Assembly: GCA_937935995.1 (NCBI GenBank)
Contig: CALGXF010000041.1
Span: 1 to 27,884, forward strand
Length of the DNA: 27,884 nt
DNA from: an uncultured Alphaproteobacteria bacterium
Lineage (GTDB): Bacteria; Pseudomonadota; Alphaproteobacteria; CAAHEQ01; UBA3637
Direction of reading: 5' to 3'
In this document: positions 7,387-14,551 of the stretch, piece by piece
How positions within the stretch are numbered: the first letter of the stretch is position 1
Layout of the letters: each line of letters opens with the position of its first letter
Program-made: the position numbers and the translations under genes
The notes under the pieces: model-generated
The model's input: only the letters and a program-made list of their open reading frames with translations
Told to the model about the DNA's origin: nothing
The model's database searches: none

Positions 7387-9588
7387 CTAGTTTTTTTCCT
7401 GAAGAACTTCGCGAACCTTTTGTGTCAACTGTGATAAGCTGAAAGGCTTTGGCAGGAAAGAAAATGTTTGTGATTCGTCTTTTCCGTGCCGCGCAAAATC
7501 TTCCGAATAGCCGCTCATTAAGATAACCCGGATATCCGGGTATCGTTCTTTGGCAAGCTCTGCCAACGTTTCTCCATCCATGCCAGGCATCATCATGTCA
7601 GTCAACAACAAATCAAAGTGCGTCCCTTTTTCCATTTCTTTCAACGCATGATCTCCGTCCGAGCATTCGGTGACCGTAAAACCTTTGTTTTTCAGAACAC
7701 GAGAACTGAATGCGCGAACGGCATCTTCGTCTTCAACCAGTAAAATCGTTGCCGAGCTGGTCGGGAAGGTATGTGTAACGGGTTTCTCTTTGGCCGGTAA
7801 CGGCGTATTTTGCGTAAAACGCGGCAGGTAAATCGTAAAAGTCGTTCCTTTGCCGGGCGTGCTGTCGACATGAATATAACCGTCCGTTTGTGTAATAATC
7901 CCGTAAACGGTAGATAATCCCAAACCGGTTCCGGATCCGGCGATGCCTTCTTTGGTCGAAAAGAACGGTTCAAAAATGCGAGGCAGATTTTCTGCCGCAA
8001 TCCCGCATCCTGTATCGGCAACGGTAATGACCACATATGTTCCCGGAATCATTACATCCGATCCCACCGTTCGTGCTTTTTTGATGGTTTCGACTTTGCT
8101 TTTGATTGTCAGCGTGCCGCCGTCCGGCATGGCATCGCGTGCATTAACGGCCAGGTTTAAAAAGACTTGCGTCAACTGATTCGGATCCACTTTGACATAT
8201 CCCAATTCCGGAGCATGCTGTGTTTTCAGCTCGACTTTCGGACCGATGCTGCGATGTAAAAGGGCGGTTAATTCCGAAAAAGCATCCGCAATATCAACCA
8301 ATCTGGGTTTTAACGGCTGTTTGCGCGAAAATGCCAGTAGTTGTCCGACCAAAGCCGATGCTCGGTTTGCATTGTGCTTAATTTGCATAATATCGGCAAA
8401 TGACGGATCACCCATCGTGTGTTTTTGCAACAATAAATCCGAAAAACCGATAATCGCCGTCAACAGGTTGTTAAAGTCGTGCGCAACACCGCCGGCCAAT
8501 TGCCCCATTGCTTGCATCTTTTGCGCATGAGCCATTTGCATTTCCAAGTTTTTCCGTTCGGATGAATCAGTCAAATATAAAACAAAAGACGAAACATCCG
8601 TTTCTTCAATCCCGTTGATTTTCGGTTGCATCGGCGCAATAAAAGCAATGACACTGCGCGTTTGTCCTTTGGGCAACGTGAACGTTAATTCGCATTTTTC
8701 GAATTTTTGAGCCCGCATGAGTAATTTGGACAGTTTCAACGGCAGTGTTTCTTTGCTTTCCGAATCAATAAAAGACAAGAAAGATTGATCTTTTAAAAGC
8801 TCAAACGATTTATTAATCATTTTTTGAAAAGCAATGTTCGCGTCCAAAACAGATAAGTCCATCGCATCAATCACAACCATGCCGAGCGGCGCATTTTGAA
8901 AAAAGTCCGTTGTTCCCGTTGTATTAAAAGATGTCTGTGCCTGCGGGTCTTCATTTTTGATAACAACGCTTTGAAACATGGTTTCACCGTCTTGATCAAA
9001 AGAGGTTTGATAAACTTTGGCCGAAATTGTTTTTTTACCGGCTTTGAATAAAACGGTTCCGCTCCAAGCACCGCTCATGTCCGGCAACAAGCCTTTGATG
9101 ATTTCCTGTAAATGATGCCCTTTTACGTCTTCGGGTTTTTGATCAATCCAGTGGCACAGGACATCATTCATGAATTGAATACAACCTTCGGAATTGACGA
9201 TGTAAAGCCCGACCGGCAATGTATCGATTGATTCTTGCAAAGTCGCTTGTTCTTGGCGCATCAAAGACAGAATTTCAAATTCATCCGTTAAGTCTTCTCC
9301 GATGAGCAAAAGCGTGTTGTTGACCTTTTTCAATGTAACCCGGTATGTTTTGTCTTCAACTTCCAACTGGACACAGGTCGGACATTTTTGGGCATAAGCG
9401 CTTTTTAATTTTTCCAAGACGCTTTGTTGAGTCGTTTCTTTTAAAAAATGAAAAGGATCATCCGTTTCTTTAAAAAGCTGGCGCCCTTTTTTATTGGATA
9501 CCAAAACGCGCCCGCGCGCCGAACGGATTTGGCGGGCATCCGATTCTGTTTCTAAAAGAGCTTGCAAAGCTTTGTTTGTTCCAATCAT
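7387..9588 (-). CDS. cckA: CckA-like hybrid histidine kinase, no membrane segment
   Basis: This is a hybrid sensor kinase of the CckA type, which in alphaproteobacteria feeds phosphate through ChpT to CtrA and controls the cell cycle. The 733-residue protein has PAS-like regions (about 115-200 and 230-330) and a HisKA helix with the CckA signature QKMQAMGQLAGGVAHDFNNLL (phospho-acceptor His370). It has an HATPase domain with N box LNLAVNARDAMP, DTGCGI and GSGTGLGLSTVYGI, and a C-terminal receiver with phospho-acceptor Asp664 (LLTDMMMPGMDG) and LPKPFS. I chose ATG 9588 because AAAGG lies 8 bases upstream. A 10-codon TTG extension to 9618 has no ribosome binding site. Classical CckA has two N-terminal membrane helices, and none is visible here. 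The closest alternative is a soluble CckA-like paralogue. Confidence 0.85.
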   Translation of the reverse strand: MIGTNKALQALLETESDARQIRSARGRVLVSNKKGRQLFKETDDPFHFLKETTQQSVLEKLKSAYAQKCPTCVQLEVEDKTYRVTLKKVNNTLLLIGEDLTDEFEILSLMRQEQATLQESIDTLPVGLYIVNSEGCIQFMNDVLCHWIDQKPEDVKGHHLQEIIKGLLPDMSGAWSGTVLFKAGKKTISAKVYQTSFDQDGETMFQSVVIKNEDPQAQTSFNTTGTTDFFQNAPLGMVVIDAMDLSVLDANIAFQKMINKSFELLKDQSFLSFIDSESKETLPLKLSKLLMRAQKFEKCELTFTLPKGQTRSVIAFIAPMQPKINGIEETDVSSFVLYLTDSSERKNLEMQMAHAQKMQAMGQLAGGVAHDFNNLLTAIIGFSDLLLQKHTMGDPSFADIMQIKHNANRASALVGQLLAFSRKQPLKPRLVDIADAFSELTALLHRSIGPKVELKTQHAPELGYVKVDPNQLTQVFLNLAVNARDAMPDGGTLTIKSKVETIKKARTVGSDVMIPGTYVVITVADTGCGIAAENLPRIFEPFFSTKEGIAGSGTGLGLSTVYGIITQTDGYIHVDSTPGKGTTFTIYLPRFTQNTPLPAKEKPVTHTFPTSSATILLVEDEDAVRAFSSRVLKNKGFTVTECSDGDHALKEMEKGTHFDLLLTDMMMPGMDGETLAELAKERYPDIRVILMSGYSEDFARHGKDESQTFSFLPKPFSLSQLTQKVREVLQEKN

Positions 9589-9598
9589 TTCTTTGACC

Positions 9599-9620
9599 TT
9601 TTGATGATATGCTATCAAAA
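9599..9620. promoter_or_regulatory. Inverted repeat in the kinase leader
   Basis: TTTTGAT (9599-9605) and ATCAAAA (9614-9620) are separated by 8 bases, directly beside the kinase ribosome binding site. It resembles an operator, or a hairpin that could hide the ribosome binding site. The 8-base spacing excludes a standard FNR box. Confidence 0.3.
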
Positions 9621-9642
9621 ATAAGAAAAAGAATCGAGTGTT

Positions 9643-9670
9643 TTTATAAAAGACTCTGCGAAAGTTTGAA
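9643..9670 (-). promoter_or_regulatory. Candidate promoter for the CckA-like kinase
   Basis: On the minus strand TTCAAA (9665-9670) and TATAAA (9643-9648) are 16 bases apart. This puts the start about 50 bases upstream of the chosen ATG, with the inverted repeat at 9599-9620 inside the leader. Confidence 0.45.
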
Positions 9671-9937
9671 TTTAATTTTTTTCTTTTTAAAAATCAGTAA
9701 GTTCTTTTATTTGATGGAAAACATTTTTGAAAAATCCCCTGAAAACCGCGGTTTTTAACAGCATCTTTCGTGTTTTTGATTTAAATACAACATATTAGAT
9801 GAATTAACTCTTTTTTGTCCCTTTTTTTATGATTTTTGGACAAGCCTCATTTCTTAACAAACGTTAATAAAAAAATCTTTGTTTTTGAACCGGTTAGAAC
9901 GCATTCGAAAAAAGTTGTTTTTTTCTTCAAAAAAGGG

Positions 9938-9967
9938 TTGACACCCTAAAATCGAACGGGCTATGGT
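9938..9967 (+). promoter_or_regulatory. Promoter for nrdD
   Basis: A perfect TTGACA (9938-9943) lies 18 bases from TATGGT (9962-9967). The leader of about 55 bases includes the short inverted repeat CGCTCaaGAGCG. The ribosome binding site is AGAGGAT just before the nrdD ATG. Confidence 0.6.
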
Positions 9968-10028
9968 GAATATTACCCGCTCAAGAGCGAACTAGATGTA
10001 GTAGATTAAACAGATAAGAGGATACTAA

Positions 10029-12086
10029 ATGTTGGAAGTTATCAAAACATCAGAGACTGAGCCCTACCAAATTGATGTTGGTCCTTTACAAAATGTGATT
10101 ACACGTGACGGTCAAACCGTTTCATTTGATGCCTCTAAAATTGCCAAGGCGATTGAAAAGGCCGGACAGGCAACCGGTGAATTCGGGTTAGATGAAGCGT
10201 GGTTGTTGGCGAATCAGGTTGTTAAAGTTTTAAAACATCGGTTTGCGCACGGAACAGCTCCTCAAATCGAACAAATTCAAGATGTGGTTGAGCAATGTTT
10301 GATTTCTGCCAACTATTACAAAACGGCGCGGGCTTATATTGTTTACCGGGAACAACGCGAACGCGGTCGGCAAGACAAAAAAACGGTTGTGGATGTTATT
10401 TCTTCCATCAATGAATATTTGGATCGGTCTGACTGGCGCGTCAAAGCGAATGCGAACCAAGGATATTCTTTGGGCGGTTTGATTTTGAATATTTCCGGAA
10501 AAATGATTGCGAATTATTGGCTGAATCATGTGTATCCGAAAGAGGTCGGGGAAGCGCACAAATGCGGTGATTATCATATTCATGATTTGGATATGTTGTC
10601 CGGGTATTGTGCGGGTTGGTCTTTAAAAACGTTGTTGATTGAAGGATTTAACGGCGTTTCGAACAAAGTGGAATCTATGCCGCCGAAGCATCTTGATACG
10701 GCTTTCGGACAGATGGTTAATTTCTTGGGGACGCTTCAAAATGAATGGGCCGGTGCGCAGGCTTTCAGTTCGGCTGATACCTATTTGGCGCCGTTTATCC
10801 GCAAAGATAATCTGTCTTACGAAGACGTCAAACAAGCGATGCAATCGTTTATTTATAATTTGAATGTTCCGTCTCGGTGGGGAACACAAACACCGTTTAC
10901 AAACTTGACATTTGACTGGGTTTGTCCGGAAGATTTACGCGGTGTTCATCCGATTATCGGCGGCGAAGAAATGCCGTTTACATACGGAGAATTGCAATCG
11001 GAAATGGATATGATTAACCGGGCATACATTGAAGTCATGACGGCCGGAGATGCACATGGGCGTCCGTTTACGTTCCCGATTCCGACCTATAACATTACCA
11101 AAGATTTCCCGTGGAATGCGGAAAATACAAACCGGTTGTTTGAAATGACGGCCAAATACGGATTGCCGTATTTCCAAAACTTTATTAATTCCAGCTTGTC
11201 GCCGAAACAAGTGCGGTCGATGTGCTGTCGGTTACAGTTGGATTTGTCTCAATTGTTGGCCAAAGGAAACGGGTTGTTCGGATCCGCCGAGCAAACAGGT
11301 TCAATCGGTGTTGTGACGATTAACTGCGCACGGCTCGGGTATTTGTACAAAGGCAATGAAGATGCTTTGATGAAACGGTTGGATGAATTGTTGGATTTGG
11401 CGCGGACTTCTTTGGAAATTAAGCGCAAAGTCATTCAATCGCATATGGATACGGGGTTGTTCCCGTTTACGAAACGGTATTTGGGGACATTGCGGAATCA
11501 CTTCTCGACCATCGGTGTGAACGGGATTAACGAGATGATACGCAACTTTACGAATGACGAACATGATATTACGGATGTGGAAGGGATGAAGTTTGCGATT
11601 CGGTTGTTGGATCACATTCGGGAAAAGATGATTCAGTTCCAATCCGAAACGGGACATATGTATAATTTGGAAGCCACGCCGGCGGAAGGGACGACTTACC
11701 GGTTTGCGCGTGAAGACCAAAAACGTTTCCCGGATATTATTCAGGCCGGAACACATGAGGCGCCGTATTACACGAACTCGTCTCAATTGCCGTCCGGCTA
11801 TACGGATGATCCGTTTGAAGCGTTGAATTTGCAAGATACCTTGCAAACAAAATACACCGGCGGTACGGTTTTACACTTGTACATGAGTGAGCGGATTTCC
11901 AGCTCGGATACATGTAAAGCGTTTATTCGCCGCGTGCTTGAAAACTATCATTTGCCATACGTGACAATCACGCCTGTTTTCTCGATTTGTCCAAAGCATG
12001 GCTATTTGTCTGGGGAACATAAGTTCTGCCCCATTTGTGATGAAGAACTGATTGCAAAAAAACGCAAAATGGTTTCGGCATCTTAA
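10029..12086 (+). CDS. nrdD: Class III ribonucleotide reductase NrdD, lacking its glycyl-radical loop
   Basis: NrdD reduces ribonucleoside triphosphates to dNTPs under anaerobic conditions. The 685-residue protein has an N-terminal ATP cone (about 15-105, VITRDGQTVSFDASKIAKAI), the catalytic barrel with HIHDLDMLSGYCAGWSL, SMCCRLQLDL (Cys399/400, the thiyl-radical region) and GVVTINCARLGYL. At the C-terminus is the zinc-site sequence CPKHGYLSGEHKFCPIC (Cys654, His657, Cys667, Cys670). Family members continue from this site straight into the glycyl-radical motif RVxGY. Here the protein stops 15 residues after the last cysteine and has no such motif. The motif lies on the next gene, 28 bases on and in another frame. 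Both genes have good ribosome binding sites, so this looks like a true gene split rather than a sequencing error. Confidence 0.95.
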   Translation: MLEVIKTSETEPYQIDVGPLQNVITRDGQTVSFDASKIAKAIEKAGQATGEFGLDEAWLLANQVVKVLKHRFAHGTAPQIEQIQDVVEQCLISANYYKTARAYIVYREQRERGRQDKKTVVDVISSINEYLDRSDWRVKANANQGYSLGGLILNISGKMIANYWLNHVYPKEVGEAHKCGDYHIHDLDMLSGYCAGWSLKTLLIEGFNGVSNKVESMPPKHLDTAFGQMVNFLGTLQNEWAGAQAFSSADTYLAPFIRKDNLSYEDVKQAMQSFIYNLNVPSRWGTQTPFTNLTFDWVCPEDLRGVHPIIGGEEMPFTYGELQSEMDMINRAYIEVMTAGDAHGRPFTFPIPTYNITKDFPWNAENTNRLFEMTAKYGLPYFQNFINSSLSPKQVRSMCCRLQLDLSQLLAKGNGLFGSAEQTGSIGVVTINCARLGYLYKGNEDALMKRLDELLDLARTSLEIKRKVIQSHMDTGLFPFTKRYLGTLRNHFSTIGVNGINEMIRNFTNDEHDITDVEGMKFAIRLLDHIREKMIQFQSETGHMYNLEATPAEGTTYRFAREDQKRFPDIIQAGTHEAPYYTNSSQLPSGYTDDPFEALNLQDTLQTKYTGGTVLHLYMSERISSSDTCKAFIRRVLENYHLPYVTITPVFSICPKHGYLSGEHKFCPICDEELIAKKRKMVSAS

Positions 12087-12114
12087 ACGATAAACTGAAA
12101 AGAGGAGATAAAAA

Positions 12115-12318
12115 ATGAATGCAGAAGTAGAAGTCTTGTTATCAGATGAAGAACGTCAACCGGTTGAATGCTGGACACGTGTGATGGGGTATTTCCGCCC
12201 GGTCAGCCACTTCAACAAAGGCAAACAAAGCGAATATGCCGAACGCGTTTGGTTCAAAGAAGCCAAAGCGGTATTAGAAGGCAATTGTGCATGTGCTGCC
12301 GGTGAACGCGGTTGTTAA
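12115..12318 (+). CDS. Stand-alone glycyl-radical domain of NrdD (67 aa)
   Basis: This small protein carries CWTRVMGYFRPVSHFNKGKQ, which is the glycyl-radical loop and following segment that normally ends NrdD. The radical glycine should be Gly25. Residues 1-18 are acidic and match no part of NrdD that I recognise. The tail EGNCACAAGERGC adds three cysteines. Its start is well supported: AGAGGAG (12101-12107) lies 7 bases before the ATG. A terminator follows, so nrdD and this gene form a transcriptional unit ahead of nrdG. I infer that it docks on the truncated NrdD beside the thiyl cysteine and is activated by NrdG, much as GrcA (YfiD) completes oxygen-cleaved pyruvate formate-lyase. Here, however, it would be essential rather than a repair part. 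Confidence 0.9.
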   Translation: MNAEVEVLLSDEERQPVECWTRVMGYFRPVSHFNKGKQSEYAERVWFKEAKAVLEGNCACAAGERGC

Positions 12319-12335
12319 GCATAATATGTAAGGAG

Positions 12336-12359
12336 CGCCCCAATTTGGGGCGTTTTTTT
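12336..12359 (+). terminator. Intrinsic terminator between the glycyl-radical gene and nrdG
   Basis: CGCCCCA (12336-12342) pairs with TGGGGCG (12346-12352), with a 3-base loop and seven T residues. nrdG starts only 18 bases later with no separate promoter visible, so the terminator probably lets part of transcription through, keeping NrdG at a lower level than NrdD. Confidence 0.88.
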
Positions 12360-12376
12360 AACTTTAAGAGGATGCG

Positions 12377-13084
12377 ATGATTAAAGTCGGCGGTTTATTG
12401 CCTTTTACAATGATTGATTTTCCGGGCAAATTATCGGCGGTTGTTTTTTGCCAAGGATGTTTGTTGAATTGCCCGTATTGCCACAATCCGGAACTGCAAA
12501 GTCCCGCGACAAAAACGCAGGTGACGTGGGCGGAGGTCATTGATTTATTGAAATCTCGACAGAATTTGTTGGACGGAGTTGTCTTGAGCGGCGGAGAACC
12601 GCTTATTCAAAAAGACTTGCCGCAGGCTATTCAGGAAATTAAAGCTTTGGGATATGAGGTGGCTTTGCATACATCCGGTGCTTTGCCGGATGCGTTGGCT
12701 GCGGTTTTGCCGGATATTTCATGGATTGGGTTGGATGTGAAGGGGGCTTTTTCAAAATATCACGAAGCATCCGGAACCAAGCCTGAATTTAAAATCGGCG
12801 AAGCGGTTCAAAAATCGTTGGATATGATATTAAAAGCCGGCATTCCGTTTGAAGTTCGAACAACGACGGATCCGCGTGTCGTGACAAAGGAAGACATTTG
12901 GGAAATGGCGTCTTATTTGTCTCGAAAAGGTGTGCGCACATATGCGTTGCAAGAGTATCGTCCGTGTGAAAACGGGCGTATGTCGGAACCGCCGATTGCT
13001 GCAATTACGGCTTTTTATCAAGATGCGGCTTTCTTGAAAAAATTAGAAAACTTGTTTGATTCATTTATTGTACGGCGCGCTTAA
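12377..13084 (+). CDS. nrdG: Anaerobic RNR activating protein NrdG, radical SAM
   Basis: NrdG uses a [4Fe-4S] cluster and S-adenosylmethionine to make the glycyl radical of class III ribonucleotide reductase. In this 235-residue protein the radical-SAM cysteines are CxxxCxxC at Cys28, Cys32 and Cys35 (CLLNCPYC), preceded by FTMIDFPGKLSAVVFCQG. The SAM-binding GGEP motif is present (VLSGGEPLIQKDLP). Length and motifs fit the NrdG2-type activases (about 230 residues) rather than the shorter E. coli NrdG. It starts behind AAGAGGA, 18 bases after the upstream terminator. The stop codon overlaps that of convergent rppH within a shared TTAA. Its substrate is expected to be Gly25 of the small protein upstream. 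Confidence 0.95.
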   Translation: MIKVGGLLPFTMIDFPGKLSAVVFCQGCLLNCPYCHNPELQSPATKTQVTWAEVIDLLKSRQNLLDGVVLSGGEPLIQKDLPQAIQEIKALGYEVALHTSGALPDALAAVLPDISWIGLDVKGAFSKYHEASGTKPEFKIGEAVQKSLDMILKAGIPFEVRTTTDPRVVTKEDIWEMASYLSRKGVRTYALQEYRPCENGRMSEPPIAAITAFYQDAAFLKKLENLFDSFIVRRA

Positions 13085-13566
13085 CGGCCGGCGTTGCAGA
13101 AGTTTTGAATAAACGGTATGAATTCTTGCAAGACCTGACGATAAACTTCTTTTTTGAAGTCGACAATGTGTTCCAACAGAAAATCAGCACCAACCCATTG
13201 GAATGAGTCGAATTCATCATCTCGGCGCGTATTGAAGTCTTTTTCTATATCTGAACCGCTGTAGAAAAACAAGAACCATTTTTGTTTTTGACCAGCCCAT
13301 TTTTGACGTTTTTCGAGCGCTACCCATTCCGGAAAATCATAAGTATACCAATGCGCGCTTTCAGCGATAAAAGAAACCGATTGAACACCTGTTTCTTCAA
13401 ATAATTCACGGCGGGCAGCCGTTAACGGGTCTTCCTTTTCATCTATGCCGCCTTGGGGCATTTGCCAGCCATGAAAATCCGTGCTTCCCGTTCGAGAACC
13501 CGCAAAAATTTGCCCCGCTTGATTAATCAGCATAATGCCGACGTTTGGGCGATAAGGTTGTGTCAT
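13081..13566 (-). CDS. rppH: RNA pyrophosphohydrolase RppH (Nudix)
   Basis: RppH removes pyrophosphate from the 5' end of mRNA and so starts decay. Alphaproteobacterial members were formerly called IalA or dinucleoside polyphosphate hydrolase. The 161-residue protein has a full Nudix box at residues 39-61 (G39, E45, R53-E54, E57-E58, G60), and the N-terminal YRPNVGIMLIN plus GWQMPQGGIDEKED are typical of RppH. It is the last gene of the gpmI operon, and its ATG overlaps the preceding TGA (ATGA). No terminator is visible. The 3' end meets nrdG head-on in a shared TTAA. Confidence 0.95.
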   Translation of the reverse strand: MTQPYRPNVGIMLINQAGQIFAGSRTGSTDFHGWQMPQGGIDEKEDPLTAARRELFEETGVQSVSFIAESAHWYTYDFPEWVALEKRQKWAGQKQKWFLFFYSGSDIEKDFNTRRDDEFDSFQWVGADFLLEHIVDFKKEVYRQVLQEFIPFIQNFCNAGR

Positions 13567-14549
13567 TCATCTTTCTCCGTAAATAAAGCCGAAACCGGAA
13601 CAAATTCAATATCGGTTGACGGGTTTTCCGAAATCCATTGAGCCAGCGTTTTCAAAACAACCGGAATCGGCGGGAAAATAGCAATCGCATAGCCTTGATT
13701 TTGAGCCGTTTGTTCAATTTGATGACGATACGTTTCAAATGCTTGCGGATAAAAATTTTCTTTAAAATCAAAATCGGCCGCTTTGTTTAACGAGACGGCG
13801 ACCGGTTCCGTCGAAATATAAAGAAGGCCTTTATCGGAAACAGTTTGTTGCATTAACGCATCAAAACCCGGCATTTTTTCCATGACGGCTGTGTCTTGTG
13901 TGACAACGCCGCTGACGGGCAGAGGCTCGGATAAGAAAGTTTGAAGAACCCCTTGGTTGGTCGCATCGTCTTGAAATGAATAAACAGCCGTTTCTCCGGA
14001 ATCATATGCCGGAAAATTCGTTGTTTCCGCCGGAATAAAAAGCATTGTTTCAAAACCGTTCCGGCGTGCCGATTCAAGCTGTGTTTTTAAATCCGGCGCG
14101 TTGGCCGAAAAAGCCAAAGTCACTTGTTCCGGCAAAGAGGACAAAACAGCATCGGTTGTTTGGTTGTTTAATCCGATTGGAGATAACAGAAGAGCAATCT
14201 GCTTTTTATGCGGATGAAGTGTGTACGGCTTTTTGTATTTTAAAGCTGCATTTGTTTCTTTTTCCAACGCTTGATCCGCTTCTATTACCGGCAACGGCGT
14301 GTTTGAAAAAACATAGGTTGCAGATAAATCAACAGGTTGAGCGGCCGGTTCCGGAACCGGTAATGCCGTTGATGAAAGAGGGCTTGTCGTAGATGTCTGC
14401 GGATTTGCTTTGAACATAAATCCCGGTACATAAAAAGAAATCCGCGGCGTCCAAACAGATTCTTTTTTCCACATTTGCATCAAAGCCCAACATCCCCAAG
14501 CAGTCAGGAAAAGGATGAGAATGTGGCCGATTATCGCCCCCTTTTTCAT
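13563..14549 (-). CDS. Divergent polysaccharide deacetylase family protein, degenerate active site
   Basis: This is a 328-residue protein of the divergent polysaccharide deacetylase (YibQ-like) family. It has one N-terminal membrane anchor (about residues 7-27), a Pro/Ser/Thr-rich linker to about residue 75, and then the NodB-like fold beginning KKQIALLLSPIGLNNQTTDAVLSSLP. Family members usually read xxIDDLG at the position where this one has LLSPIG, and GHExLLxxPME where it has GFETMLFIPAE. The metal-binding acidic pair and the histidine are therefore missing, and catalysis is doubtful. The gene starts 2 bases after ctpA, with AAAGGAA inside the ctpA end, and its stop overlaps the rppH start. 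Its position beside envC and ctpA suggests a periplasmic cell-envelope role. Confidence 0.88.
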   Translation of the reverse strand: MKKGAIIGHILILFLTAWGCWALMQMWKKESVWTPRISFYVPGFMFKANPQTSTTSPLSSTALPVPEPAAQPVDLSATYVFSNTPLPVIEADQALEKETNAALKYKKPYTLHPHKKQIALLLSPIGLNNQTTDAVLSSLPEQVTLAFSANAPDLKTQLESARRNGFETMLFIPAETTNFPAYDSGETAVYSFQDDATNQGVLQTFLSEPLPVSGVVTQDTAVMEKMPGFDALMQQTVSDKGLLYISTEPVAVSLNKAADFDFKENFYPQAFETYRHQIEQTAQNQGYAIAIFPPIPVVLKTLAQWISENPSTDIEFVPVSALFTEKDE

Positions 14550-14551
14550 GG

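Larger units (their letters stand above)
9619..10028. other. 410-base divergent control region without genes
   Basis: This AT-rich region separates the minus-strand kinase from plus-strand nrdD. Beyond the two promoters it holds several short inverted repeats: a perfect 14-bp palindrome AAAACCGCGGTTTT (9742-9755), TTAAC..GTTAA (9854-9858 with 9863-9867), AACCGGTT (9888-9895), and CGCTCaaGAGCG (9978-9989) in the nrdD leader. The short frames in it (14 codons or fewer) lack ribosome binding sites. I found no clear FNR or NrdR box, although a stretch at 9785-9800 (ACAACATATTAGATG) loosely resembles an NrdR box. Confidence 0.5.

Noticed and set aside
9589..9618. 10-codon N-terminal extension of the kinase from a TTG
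   Set aside because: No ribosome binding site, while the downstream ATG has AAAGG at good distance.
9599..9620. FNR box at TTGAT...ATCAA
   Set aside because: The half-sites are 8 bases apart instead of 4.
9854..9867. CtrA box TTAA-N7-TTAA
   Set aside because: The spacing is 6 bases, and the second half lacks the following C.
12060..12120. Frameshift or sequencing error splitting NrdD
   Set aside because: The upstream gene ends in its own stop, the 28-base gap contains a strong AGAGGAG, and the downstream ORF has a properly spaced ATG and 18 acidic residues before the conserved motif. A single indel would not create this arrangement.
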